From contig NZ_RCZP01000008.1 in assembly GCF_006438825.1 (NCBI RefSeq), positions 17,051-81,050 on the forward strand: a stretch of DNA of 64,000 bases, in the 5' to 3' direction. The notes under the pieces were generated by a model. That model did not search any database. It had not been told where the DNA came from and saw only the letters and a list, made by a program, of their open reading frames with translations. Position numbers and translations under genes: made by a program. Positions 52,205 to 60,789 of the stretch are shown piece by piece. The stretch is from Muricoccus nepalensis. GTDB taxonomy: Bacteria; Pseudomonadota; Alphaproteobacteria; Acetobacterales; Acetobacteraceae. The stretch's first letter is position 1, and every line of letters begins with the position of its first letter.

Positions 52205-53650
52205 ATGGCGCACAACCCAGTGCATTCCGAGCTTGGCAGTGCCGATGGCCTGGAGCAGACGTTTGGCGACTACCACCTGCAGATTGGCAATTCAGGGCTG
52301 AACTTCCTCGCCGGGGCAGGCACCATGGACATCCAGTTCGGCCGCGCGAACACGGATGTCCTGATTGGGGAAGCCCAGAATGATGACCTTCTTGGAGGTG
52401 CAGGGAACGACATCATAGCCGGTGGTGCGGGCATGAATCACCTCGATGGTGGGGAAGGCAACGACCTCCTGGTGGGCGGCGACTCCGCCGACCAGCTTCG
52501 GGGATCGGGCGGGCGTGACGTACTGAGCGAGGGTACGGGTCACGGCGATCTCGAGGGCGGGACGGGCAACGACCTACTCTTCGGTGGGCTAGGCGGCGAC
52601 GCGTTCATCGTCGATCGCACCAGCGGCCATGACATTGTCGGCGACTTCCAAGCAGGGCCAGGCATCCTCGACCACATCGCCTTCCGCGACATCATGCCCG
52701 AGGAGCTGACCTTCCAGGACACACTCGCTGGCGTCAGGATCAGCTGGAATGATGGCAATGCCTCGGTGCTGCTCGCCGGTGTTCAGAAGGCGGACCTAGC
52801 CCAGGACGACTTCATGTTTGCGGACGTCCGCATGCTGCTCCAGCCTGCCAACCCCAATGCGGACCATGTCTCCTCGGTCAGCTTTGCAGTGGATGAGGGC
52901 TTCAACCTCTCTGCGCCCGAGATCGGTGTGAGCACGACGCCAGCCACCTCTGTCTCCTTCGATGACTTCAACGTGCAGGTCGGCACGGCCGGGGCAGACG
53001 CCTTCGCTGGTACGGAGGCCCGCGACTTCTACTTCGGGCTGGAAGGAGATGACCGGTTTTCAGGTGCAGCCGGTGACGACGACCTGACCGGGGATGCCGG
53101 AAGCGACACCCTGGACGGCGGGATGGGTCAGGATCACCTCGTCGGCGGCGCGGGGGCGGACCAGCTCTTCGGGGGTGATCAGGCCGACAGCCTCATGGGC
53201 GAGGACGGCAACGACACCCTGTATGCGGGTGCCGGTCACGACATGATCGAGGGCGGGCGCGGCGATGATGTCCTGAATGGTGGAGATGGCGCCGACGCGT
53301 TCATCGTGGCGCCGGATAGCGGCAATGACGTCGTCACTGGCGGTTTTGATGCCGGTCCTGGGGCATTCGATCACATCGCGTTCCGTGACATTACCCCCGA
53401 TGAGGTCAGCGTCGCCGATACAGCCGACGGCGTGTTGGTTAGCTGGACCACTGATGAGGGTGCGGGGTCCTTACTGCTCTCAGGTCTGACCAAGAGCGAG
53501 ATGGCGCAGGACGACTTCATGTTCAACGCGGGTGCCGGAGCGAGTGGTGCCTTCGCGAATGATCCTGGCATCACGGACCAGGGTTCTCTCTACCTCTTCC
53601 GGGATGGGGCTGAGGCGGCTGCGGTGCAGCAGGACTACCTCTTTACCTAG
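52205..53650 (+). CDS. RTX-type calcium-binding repeat protein with a duplicated body
   Basis: A 481-residue Asp/Gly-rich protein without a signal peptide. Nonapeptide (GGxGxDxxx) blocks occur in residues ~55-125 (LLGGAGNDIIAGGAGMNHLD, GGEGNDLLVGGDSADQL) and again at ~285-390 (GMGQDHLVGGAGADQLFGGD). Each set is followed by the same unit: GDAFIVDRTSGHDIVGDFQA ... DHIAFRDIMPEEL ... LAQDDFMF, and GADAFIVAPDSGNDVVTG ... DHIAFRDITPDEV ... MAQDDFMF. The whole is therefore a tandem duplication of ~200-240 residues. Such proteins leave by type I secretion and bind Ca; no catalytic domain is seen and no secretion genes are adjacent. GGA precedes the ATG. Confidence 0.88.
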   Translation: MAHNPVHSELGSADGLEQTFGDYHLQIGNSGLNFLAGAGTMDIQFGRANTDVLIGEAQNDDLLGGAGNDIIAGGAGMNHLDGGEGNDLLVGGDSADQLRGSGGRDVLSEGTGHGDLEGGTGNDLLFGGLGGDAFIVDRTSGHDIVGDFQAGPGILDHIAFRDIMPEELTFQDTLAGVRISWNDGNASVLLAGVQKADLAQDDFMFADVRMLLQPANPNADHVSSVSFAVDEGFNLSAPEIGVSTTPATSVSFDDFNVQVGTAGADAFAGTEARDFYFGLEGDDRFSGAAGDDDLTGDAGSDTLDGGMGQDHLVGGAGADQLFGGDQADSLMGEDGNDTLYAGAGHDMIEGGRGDDVLNGGDGADAFIVAPDSGNDVVTGGFDAGPGAFDHIAFRDITPDEVSVADTADGVLVSWTTDEGAGSLLLSGLTKSEMAQDDFMFNAGAGASGAFANDPGITDQGSLYLFRDGAEAAAVQQDYLFT

Positions 53651-53669
53651 TCTGGGCATCAGACCCAGC

Positions 53670-53719
53670 ACGGCATCCGATGCCGTATGCGGCCAGTGGT
53701 CCATGTAGCAGCATGGACC
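53670..53719 (+). terminator. Two consecutive hairpins after the RTX-type gene
   Basis: ACGGCATC-C-GATGCCGT (53670-53686) and GGTCCATG-TAGCAG-CATGGACC (53698-53719) are both perfect eight-pair repeats, starting 19 bases after the stop. The first has too small a loop to fold fully without opening a pair or two. No T-run follows either. Confidence 0.5.
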
Positions 53720-53944
53720 GCTGGCATTGACCGGCTACTCCGGTGGTTTGTGGCGATCTCCATCAGGGGAAAGGAAAAACCGGGTGCCCCGTGCCGAAAG
53801 CGCCAGGGCCGTAGAGATCATTATCTGACGTGCATGTAGTCCTCGCACATAGAGATCGGAGATCTCGGACCGATCAGGTAATCTTAATCTCTGGCGTTCT
53901 GCCTCGGCCGCGGCCTAGAATCCAGTTCTCGGAGGACAGCGCGC

Positions 53945-54694
53945 TTGGCTAAACCGGCTGACATAGAGGCCGACCTGACGCTGGAGATCAGCGGCAGCGA
54001 CGTCACGCCCGATCGTTTTCAGCGGGCGACGGCAGCCTTCTTTGACCTGCTTGGTGAGGTCGGAAAAGGCGTGGCTGCAAAGGGTGAGCCTCTTGAATGG
54101 CGCGTCCAGGTCAAGCAGGGCAGCAACCTCGTCGGCGTGCTCCCTGGCCCACGGTTGTCCCAGGCCACGGCGACAGGTACCCGCCGGGTCATTGTCGCTG
54201 GGTTGGAAGCCCTCCAAAGGGCGGCGGAGGAACCCCCAGGGTTCAGCGATCGTGCTCTTCTCTGCCTGAAGCGACTGATTGGAACTACGCCAGCGCACGA
54301 CGAGGGTGATTTTACAATTGCGGTTTGGGGCCAGAAGGTGCCTGTCCCGATCAGTGGGTCCCTAGCGGATAACGTCCGGGAACTGCTGAACGAGGCCTAT
54401 ACAGATCAAGGCTCCGTTGAAGGGCACTTGCGAACCGTTTCCGAGGCGGGAGGCTTCCGGATCGTGCTCTACGAACCGTTGTTCGGCCGCCCAGTACGGT
54501 GCGACGTGCCTGAGCACCTGATGTCCAATGCGCTGACCCTGTTTGGCAAGCGGGTCGAGGTTTTCGGCTCGATCAGCTACCGGCGCGATGGAGAGATAGC
54601 CCGCGTTCGGGTGGAGGACCTAGTTCCGTTTCCGGATGATCAACAACTTCCTACGCATGACCAGGTGCGCGGTATCTTGCGGGCAAACGCGTGA
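53945..54694 (+). CDS. Uncharacterised partner protein upstream of the PIN gene
   Basis: A 249-residue soluble protein from a TTG start with GGAGGA well placed upstream. N-terminal strand-rich part (ADIEADLTLEISGSDVTPDR), middle helices (SQATATGTRRVIVAGLEALQ) and a second strand-rich part (GGFRIVLYEPLFGRPVRCDV, GKRVEVFGSISYRRDGEIAR). I do not recognise the family. Its stop overlaps the GTG start of the PIN gene. It could be an antitoxin-like or regulatory partner, though it is far larger than a usual VapB and shows no DNA-binding motif. Confidence 0.7.
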   Translation: MAKPADIEADLTLEISGSDVTPDRFQRATAAFFDLLGEVGKGVAAKGEPLEWRVQVKQGSNLVGVLPGPRLSQATATGTRRVIVAGLEALQRAAEEPPGFSDRALLCLKRLIGTTPAHDEGDFTIAVWGQKVPVPISGSLADNVRELLNEAYTDQGSVEGHLRTVSEAGGFRIVLYEPLFGRPVRCDVPEHLMSNALTLFGKRVEVFGSISYRRDGEIARVRVEDLVPFPDDQQLPTHDQVRGILRANA

Positions 54695-55185
54695 GCCGAG
54701 AACGCGTTTACTGGGATTCCGACTGCTTCCTAGGCTGGCTCCAAGCAGAGCCGGACAAGGTGGATGCGTGCCGTGAAGTTCTGGAAGAGGCGGATGCTGG
54801 TCGGGTCATCATCGTGACTAGCGCGTTGACCATCGCCGAAGTCCTGGCGATGCGACGGCGAGAGCCAATCGATCGATCACGCAGGGAGAACGTCGAGGGC
54901 TTCTTCCGGCGCAGCTACATCGCCGTCCAGAATGTCACCCGGACCATCGCGGAGCATGCCCGATCGGTCGTCTGGGACAATGGAGTTCTCCCCAAGGATG
55001 CCATTCACGTGGCAACTGCACTGGCGACCAAGGTTGCCCGCCTCAACACCTTTGACCAAGGTCTTCTCAGCAAGAGCGGTCTGATCGGATCGCCAGCACT
55101 TGCGATATGCCGACCCTTCGTGGTGAGTCCAAAGCTGGATCTGCGTCCACCGGTTCAAGACGTAGTAGATCGACCAGAAGCCTAA
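54691..55185 (+). CDS. PIN-domain ribonuclease-like protein (VapC type)
   Basis: A 164-residue protein. The PIN acidic residues are all in place: WDSDCFLGW (two Asp near residue 10), TIAEVLAM (Glu), KDAIHVATALAT (Asp) and NTFDQGLL (Asp). These coordinate the metal ions used to cut RNA. The GTG start overlaps the preceding gene (GTGA), indicating coupled expression. The insert between the first and second motif is longer than in short VapC toxins. A toxin role is likely but unproven. Confidence 0.85.
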   Translation: MSRERVYWDSDCFLGWLQAEPDKVDACREVLEEADAGRVIIVTSALTIAEVLAMRRREPIDRSRRENVEGFFRRSYIAVQNVTRTIAEHARSVVWDNGVLPKDAIHVATALATKVARLNTFDQGLLSKSGLIGSPALAICRPFVVSPKLDLRPPVQDVVDRPEA

Positions 55186-55228
55186 TCCCGGCCAACACCC
55201 TGACGCTCAACTCTGTCGGGAACTTTGC

Positions 55229-55537
55229 CTATGATGCGGTCGTCAACTGGTGGCACGAACTGTTCATCGGCGTCTCCGCCAAGTTAAGGTAGCAGATCGC
55301 GAGCTTGCCTCCCTGGACAAGGTGATATGCCAGGATTGGACCTGCTTGGGAGACGCCAACGACTTTCCATCCGTCCGCGACCAGTTGTGCGACGGACCGG
55401 TTCAGGTCGACTTCCCCTACTGGTTGTCCACCTTCAGGCGCCCGGCGTGAGGACTGTGCAGAGCCAGGGTGGATCTGGACGGCGGCAAGAGAAATCAGGG
55501 CTCCCAGCGTGACCGCTTGTACTGCCCCCGGGATCAA
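55229..55537 (-). CDS. Small exported protein, paralogue of 42332-42703
   Basis: A 102-residue protein with a signal peptide (AVTLGALISLAAVQIHPGSA) and the block LVADGWKVVGVSQAGPILAY ... LAICYLNLAETPMNSSC, which it shares with the gene at 42332. GGAGGG lies nine bases before the TTG start at 55537. It is encoded next to the copper genes, whereas its paralogue is next to the Zn/Cd genes, so the family seems tied to metal resistance. Function unknown. Confidence 0.75.
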   Translation of the reverse strand: MIPGAVQAVTLGALISLAAVQIHPGSAQSSRRAPEGGQPVGEVDLNRSVAQLVADGWKVVGVSQAGPILAYHLVQGGKLAICYLNLAETPMNSSCHQLTTAS

Positions 55538-55627
55538 GGCGACGTGCCCTCCACTGCAAGAGCGACGGTAAGCGGCCGATGTTGGCCGAGCGGTCCGTGT
55601 TTCCGGGTCTGCTCGGCCAACGCAGCT

Positions 55628-56515
55628 TCAGCCCTCGCCCTGGGGACTGGTGGAGGTCATTTCGGCTACTGCCCAAAGCACCAGGATCATGACGACGGTC
55701 TCCCAGCCTATCGAGGCTGCGAGCCGAGCTCCAGACCCAGGGGCATCTGCCGCGAGGGCAGACGTTAGCCGAAACTTGTGCCAAGCAGCAAAGCCGAGGA
55801 GCACACCCACCAACGCCACCTTGATCATCAGAGCCCAGCCATAGGCCGTGGTCGCCAGCACTTCCAGGCTCCCGACCAGGAGCCAAGCCAAGATCGAACC
55901 AGCAAGGAGGAGTGCACCCACGATCCACACAGCAGCACGTGCCCACCCCTCAACGAGGCGAGCCGCCGTGGGACCACCGCGCCTGGAGGCCAGGACCAGG
56001 GGCCACAGGCTTCCTGCCCAAAAGGACACTGCGAGGAGGTGCAAGATTAGAGCGGTCGCCAGCAGAGCGCGTGGCTGATGCTGGGTGGTGTGTCCGACCG
56101 CCGTGAAGCTGCCTGCGACGGCCACGATGCCAACAGCACCCAGGATCACTGCACCCCGACCTATCAGGGTCGCGATCCCGATGGCGAGCAATCCTGCCCA
56201 GGTTAGCAGGACCGAGATCCCGGGTCGGGACGTCAGCATCACACCCCAGATCTCGGTGTCGAAGACGTCCCCATCCGATGCCAGGGCGACCTGAGAAGCC
56301 AGCCAGGCGCCGCTGGCAGCCAGGCCGATTACCACCATCCCCAACGTCATCTGGCGACAGGTCGCGACGTCACGGGAGTCCTGAAGACTGCCAAAACCGA
56401 GCGAGAAGATCGCCAGCCCAGCAGCTCCCAAGGACGCAACGTAGTAGGCGATCCTCAGTGCTGCGGCCGTTGCGCGGAGGAGTTCTGGCTCGGGCCGCAG
56501 GACCTCTAGAATCAC
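55628..56515 (-). CDS. copD: Copper resistance membrane protein CopD
   Basis: A 295-residue inner-membrane protein with eight helices; TAVGHTTQHQPRALLATALI, LHLLAVSFWAGSLWPLV and GWALMIKVALVGVLLGFAAW fit the CopD family (conserved His in helices). Together with CopC it takes up copper from the periplasm or passes it on. The GTG start overlaps the copC stop (GTGA), so the two are coupled. Confidence 0.94.
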   Translation of the reverse strand: MILEVLRPEPELLRATAAALRIAYYVASLGAAGLAIFSLGFGSLQDSRDVATCRQMTLGMVVIGLAASGAWLASQVALASDGDVFDTEIWGVMLTSRPGISVLLTWAGLLAIGIATLIGRGAVILGAVGIVAVAGSFTAVGHTTQHQPRALLATALILHLLAVSFWAGSLWPLVLASRRGGPTAARLVEGWARAAVWIVGALLLAGSILAWLLVGSLEVLATTAYGWALMIKVALVGVLLGFAAWHKFRLTSALAADAPGSGARLAASIGWETVVMILVLWAVAEMTSTSPQGEG

Positions 56516-56889
56516 CGGGCGGCAGCCACGGCGAACCGGACCGTCCCGCTCATCACATGCCCGTCGTCACCCATGGCACGCCATTCCAGCCGGTACGCAC
56601 CGGAAGGAAGGGGTGCCGCCACCGTGGCGGTAGCCTTGCTGGATGCCGCACGTCCTCCTTCTCGGCGCACCTGGTGCTCCCGGCCGCTCTCGTCGACCAG
56701 GCGCAGTGCCGTGACCCGGCATTCCTCACTGAACGCCAGGTTCAGGGCGCGTGGCGAAGAAGGCAGGGTTGCCCCGTCCGCCGGGTCAGAACTGTGGAGC
56801 ATCGCGTGCGCCGATGCTGCCGCCGGGGTTACCGCGGCAAGGGTGAGCGCCAGCAAACTGCTCCTGAGAAGGTGGAAGCGTGAAAGCAT
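56512..56889 (-). CDS. copC: Periplasmic copper-binding protein CopC
   Basis: A 125-residue protein with a signal peptide ending at AAASA. The mature chain begins HAMLHSSDPADGATLPSSPR with the His1 Cu(II) ligand, and the second site GDDGHVMSGTVRFAV is at the C-terminus. A beta-barrel of the cupredoxin-like CopC fold. The ATG at 56889 has GGAG six bases upstream; the first ATG of the frame (56907) lacks one. Confidence 0.94.
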   Translation of the reverse strand: MLSRFHLLRSSLLALTLAAVTPAAASAHAMLHSSDPADGATLPSSPRALNLAFSEECRVTALRLVDESGREHQVRREGGRAASSKATATVAAPLPSGAYRLEWRAMGDDGHVMSGTVRFAVAAAR

Positions 56890-57039
56890 GATGTCTCCAA
56901 TGCTCAAGCCCCGTAATCCCGTCTTTCATGAAAGAAGACGAATGCGGGCACACCCTTTTCATAACCGGCCCGGCCCACCACGGCAGCCGGATTTCCGCAC
57001 CAATTTGTTGCCGCCGCGGTCACCCGGAGAACGACAGCG

Positions 57040-57246
57040 TCAGGCGGCTACGATCTCCGCCTTCCAGCCAGCGGCCTGAAGGGCGGCGATCAGCGAGCTG
57101 CTATCACTGGAGATCCCTGTGACCGCGATCTGCTTGCGATCCAGGTCGACCTCGATCTGCGCAGAAGGGTCTGCCTCCTTTACCGTGGATGTCACCCCCT
57201 TTGCGCAGCCACCACAATTCATGTTCGAAATCGCTATGCGAGCCAT
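57040..57246 (-). CDS. copZ: Copper chaperone CopZ-like HMA protein
   Basis: A 68-residue cytoplasmic HMA domain: MNCGGCAKGVTSTVKEADPS (CxxC metal site) and the ending LIAALQAAGWKAEIVAA. AGGAG precedes the ATG at 57246. Expression from a CueR-type promoter (57275-57305) points to copper. It lies upstream of copC and copD in the same direction and should pass Cu(I) to a P-type pump not seen in the window. Confidence 0.9.
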   Translation of the reverse strand: MARIAISNMNCGGCAKGVTSTVKEADPSAQIEVDLDRKQIAVTGISSDSSSLIAALQAAGWKAEIVAA

Positions 57247-57274
57247 CGTAGTGCTCTCCTTTCGAGCAGGGAGA

Positions 57275-57305
57275 CAGATGGGGTTTCCCATAGTGGGAAG
57301 GTCAA
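57275..57305 (-). promoter_or_regulatory. CueR-type promoter of copZ
   Basis: On the minus strand: TTGACC, 19 bases, CATCTG. The spacer has the perfect inverted repeat TTCCCA-CTA-TGGGAA, and TTGACCTTCCC resembles CueR sites of copper genes. No CueR gene was found in the window, so regulator and site may be apart. Confidence 0.75.
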
Positions 57306-57312
57306 GCTCAGC

Positions 57313-58473
57313 TTGAACTCCTCGATAAATTTCTACGTGCACCGGGATCTCGCTCCAACCTTGCAGGCTTGCACCGGGCAGGACTGCGCTGAGTCAGTCG
57401 CAAGATTTGAGATCAGCGCGGCGCCACACGTTCCGCTACCTACGTCGTTACGTAAGGGAGATCAGGAGTGCCGATCCATGGGCGTCTGCTCAATTGCCGC
57501 TGGGCGGACCGAGCAACTGCTCCGGGTAATCCCGCAGGGTCGCAGAGAGAACGCGCCCACAATCGAAGCCTTTGCTGCGGCTAACGGGCGCAACTCTGTC
57601 GCCGGACGTCGCCTCATCATCCGGATAGCTGAGCTGAACCTCGATGCCCGACCCGTCGTCAAGCATGGAAGACAGCACTCAGCCGCTACCTGGAGCTATC
57701 CATGCCCTAACCGCTTCAGGCTAGGAAACGAAGTGAGCGGTGATCGCGGCCTGGTGTACGAGAGCGCTGTCGCCGTCGCCGGGAAGCGCGTCAAGAAAGT
57801 TGCTGCCGCGGTGACAACTTGGTTCGGTTGGCACGCCGTCGCTCGCTGGTTTGAGCGAACCGGATCGACCTCTCAGCCCTCCGCGCTGGCGGCGATGTCC
57901 GAAGCCGTCCTGAGTGTCAACTTTATCCGCGCCATTGCGATCACACCCCTGGTGAGGAATGCGCTGCTTCAACGCAGTGGACATCTACCGATAGTGGTGC
58001 CCACAGCCGATGGTGCCTTCCTTGGATTTCTTCGCCTCATCCACCTTGTGGACCGGTTCCATCTCGCGGCGGACCTCTCGACCTTTCTGCCCGACAGCCG
58101 CCTCTCCCTGGGAGAGCTCTCCGCAGCCCAGGATATCCGGGTCCTCGCTGCCGAGCGTCACGTTCCAGCCGACCTTCTCGCGAGGAGATTCATGTTGGCT
58201 ATGGAGGCGGCGAACTACGACAGCGTCGCGGACAAGCGTTTGCGCCGGTCCGGCGCCGCCACATTCAAAGCCGATGCGCCAATAGACATCATCCTTGATG
58301 AGGTGCTGTCATCCTTTTCGATGACTGTCTCCCTCTGTGTTGCCGGTCACCTTGGCCCAGACGAGGCAGCCAAGCTGCTTGAGCATGAAGGGACTGTTTA
58401 CGATAGGACCACCGATCAACGGGATCGCAGCCCACCCCCAACACGGGCGCCAGGCACCTGGGTTAATAGCTGA
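57313..58473 (+). CDS. Hypothetical protein, unrecognised
   Basis: A 386-codon open frame from a TTG at 57313; the true start is unknown and may be at internal ATGs (57478 or 57895). The second half, from MSEAVLSVNFIRAIAITPLV on, looks soluble and helical (FLRLIHLVDRFHLAADLSTF, DIRVLAAERHVPADLLARRF) with a natural amino-acid mix, while the first ~190 codons are less convincing. No family is recognised. It is convergent with copS. Confidence 0.4.
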   Translation: MNSSINFYVHRDLAPTLQACTGQDCAESVARFEISAAPHVPLPTSLRKGDQECRSMGVCSIAAGRTEQLLRVIPQGRRENAPTIEAFAAANGRNSVAGRRLIIRIAELNLDARPVVKHGRQHSAATWSYPCPNRFRLGNEVSGDRGLVYESAVAVAGKRVKKVAAAVTTWFGWHAVARWFERTGSTSQPSALAAMSEAVLSVNFIRAIAITPLVRNALLQRSGHLPIVVPTADGAFLGFLRLIHLVDRFHLAADLSTFLPDSRLSLGELSAAQDIRVLAAERHVPADLLARRFMLAMEAANYDSVADKRLRRSGAATFKADAPIDIILDEVLSSFSMTVSLCVAGHLGPDEAAKLLEHEGTVYDRTTDQRDRSPPPTRAPGTWVNS

Positions 58474-58584
58474 GGCAAGCGAACCCGGGCCGGATCAAGC
58501 CTCCATGGCTGTCGCCGCCGAACGCAGTAGGCCACCGTCTACTGTAGCAGTGCCCTGCCTTGAGTACGGGCGCGCCATGGTCGA

Positions 58585-59949
58585 TTACCTGTTCACGACC
58601 GAGGTCTCAGCCCGAGCATGTCTCCGTGGCAGCCGAAGCGTCACCACGGCTCCCTGGCCTGCAGCGCTTTCAATCAAGAGGCTCCCACCATGGGCTTCTA
58701 CAATTGCCCGCGTGGTGGAGAGGCCTAGTCCGCTACCGCCCCGGCCTGCTGTTCTAGCGGGGTCGCCTCTGAAAAAGGGTTCAGTGACCCGCGGTAGATC
58801 TTGGATGGATATTCCAGGCCCTCGGTCACCGACACGTACCAGGACGTCATCTCCAGCTTCGACCACCTCGACCCAGGGCTCACGGCCATGCCTGATGGCG
58901 TTGGTGACGACGTTGGTCACCGCGCGCTTAATGGCAACTCGCCTAGCAGGGATGACCGCACTCTCGTCCATGCGGCCTTCCTCAATCGGGGTGCCCGCAT
59001 CCGTGAACTCATCGATTACCGTTCGAACCAGGGCTGTCACGACGAGCGGCTGGACGGCTTCACCACCATGTCCACCCCGCAGGTAGGCGAGGACATCGGA
59101 CACCATGGTCTCCATCTCCGCCAGATCCCGGCGAATGGGTTCGCGGACCTCCTCGGGTAGGTCCTCTGCCCTGAGGCGCAGCCGGGCAATGGGTGACATC
59201 AGATCGTGGGACAGGGCGCCAAGGGCCAAGGTGCGCTGCCGAAAAGCATCGCGGGTACGTGCGGCCATATCATTCAGAGCCTCAGCCAGCATCCGCACCT
59301 CGCGAGGCCCGGAGGCAGGCAGCGTTGGGATCTCCTTCTCGAGGTCGAGCCGGGACACGGTGGAGGCCAGAGCCGAGACGGGAGCGGATACCGACCGTGC
59401 GGCGAAGCCGACCGCCAGGAGCAGGACCAGACCGATGGCCGCGGCATAAGAGTGCAGGGCAGCCTGATCGGTGGACAACACATTGAACGAGGCAATCTCG
59501 ACCTGGAGCCAGGAGCCGTCCTCCAGGCGAGCTATGGCACCAATACCCGCGATGCTGGCGGAAGAATTGTCGAGGCTACCCGAGCGGACGCGCACCTCTC
59601 TGGTTAGACCGGAAAGAGCTTTGGTCCTGGCCGCAACCGACTCCCAATTGGCAGCCGTGGGGTGCTCTGGAGTAGGTCCTGTGTTCCGCCGCCAGTGCAC
59701 CGTCAGATCTGCGCGCGACAAGGCGTGCGCAAGCTGGTCACGGTCTGCTCTGGGTGCGGCTGCAACGGCGTCGATCAGGATCGAGAGCCGCTGCGCCAGC
59801 AACTCCTCCGTCCCGTTTTCTACGGCCTTCCGCAACAGGACATCGTGGAGCCCAACCATAGCAGCGAAGAGTACGGCAAAGGCGATCGTGAGCGCCGCGA
59901 GAGTGCGGGCAGCCAGAGACTGGGGAAGAAGCCGGGTCACCCCGTCCAT
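58585..59949 (-). CDS. copS: Copper-associated sensor histidine kinase
   Basis: A 454-residue membrane kinase. Two transmembrane helices around a periplasmic sensor, HAMP-like linker, H-box GALSHDLMSPIARLRLRAED, N-box RAVTNVVTNAIRHGR, G1 box VGDRGPGIS and G2 GGSGLGLSTTRAIVEAHGG. Strongly similar to the kinase at 23067, differing most in the sensor domain. Adjacent to copR and copA/copB, so it likely senses periplasmic Cu. Confidence 0.94.
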   Translation of the reverse strand: MDGVTRLLPQSLAARTLAALTIAFAVLFAAMVGLHDVLLRKAVENGTEELLAQRLSILIDAVAAAPRADRDQLAHALSRADLTVHWRRNTGPTPEHPTAANWESVAARTKALSGLTREVRVRSGSLDNSSASIAGIGAIARLEDGSWLQVEIASFNVLSTDQAALHSYAAAIGLVLLLAVGFAARSVSAPVSALASTVSRLDLEKEIPTLPASGPREVRMLAEALNDMAARTRDAFRQRTLALGALSHDLMSPIARLRLRAEDLPEEVREPIRRDLAEMETMVSDVLAYLRGGHGGEAVQPLVVTALVRTVIDEFTDAGTPIEEGRMDESAVIPARRVAIKRAVTNVVTNAIRHGREPWVEVVEAGDDVLVRVGDRGPGISIQDLPRVTEPFFRGDPARTAGRGGSGLGLSTTRAIVEAHGGSLLIESAAGQGAVVTLRLPRRHARAETSVVNR

Positions 59950-60731
59950 TCCACAGGGCTCGACAGCATGTAGCCAACACCCCGAACCGTCTTGATCAGA
60001 CCGGGTTCCCCTTCCTCATGCGGCCTGGCACCCAGCTTGGCTCGCAGGCGGCTGATCTGAACGTCCATGGACCGGTCCAGTCCACCGTATGGGCGGTTCC
60101 GGGCGAGATCGAGGAGTTGGTCACGGGTTAGGATGCGCTGAGGGCGTTCCACAAACGCCAGGAGGAGATCGTACTCGCCACTGGTCAGTTCCACGACCAC
60201 GCCGTCTGGCCGGAGCAGTTCACGCCGCCTTGTGTCCAGAGACCACTTGGCAAAGCGAGCTACCTCCCGCCCTTCGCCGCCGTGGGGTCCTTCGGGGCTC
60301 TCGACCCGACGAAGGACGGCACGGATGCGCGCCACTAGCTCGCGTGGGTCCGCGGGCTTCACCACGAAGTCATCCGCACCCAACTCCAGCCCGATCACCC
60401 GGTCAGAGGCTTCCGCGAGAGCTGTCAGCAAGATGATTGGAATCCGCCCCTCTGCGCGGAGATCCCGGCAGAGTTCAAAGCCTGAACGCCCTGGCAGCAT
60501 GACATCGAGCACAACGAGGTCGACAGGAGCCGAGGCGAGAAGACGGCGCATCTCGATGCCGTCCCGCGCCCCGCTGACCCGAAACCCACTCCGGCGGAGC
60601 AAGGAGACCAAGAGCTTGCGCAGCTCGCCGTCATCCTCGACGACAAGGATATGCCGCCCTTCCCCAGACATCGGTGGGAGATCAGTTGCCGACACACCCC
60701 GAGGGGGGGTGCCTCCTGCACGGTCGCTCAC
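59937..60731 (-). CDS. copR: Copper-associated OmpR-type response regulator
   Basis: A 264-residue regulator: receiver (ILVVEDDGELRKLLVSLLRR, VDLVVLDVMLPGRSG, DDFVVKPADPRELVARIRAV) and winged helix (LARNRPYGGLDRSMDVQISR, TVRGVGYML). The GTG start (GTGAGCGA) equals that of the paralogue at 22273, and the 13-base overlap with the kinase gene is also the same. It lies 58 bases after copB and is probably transcribed with copAB. Confidence 0.95.
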   Translation of the reverse strand: MSDRAGGTPPRGVSATDLPPMSGEGRHILVVEDDGELRKLLVSLLRRSGFRVSGARDGIEMRRLLASAPVDLVVLDVMLPGRSGFELCRDLRAEGRIPIILLTALAEASDRVIGLELGADDFVVKPADPRELVARIRAVLRRVESPEGPHGGEGREVARFAKWSLDTRRRELLRPDGVVVELTSGEYDLLLAFVERPQRILTRDQLLDLARNRPYGGLDRSMDVQISRLRAKLGARPHEEGEPGLIKTVRGVGYMLSSPVEWTG

Positions 60732-60789
60732 CGTGCTGCTCCCCTGGTTTCCGGGCGACCGCAAAGCTCCCTCATCGGCGTGGCCCAGC

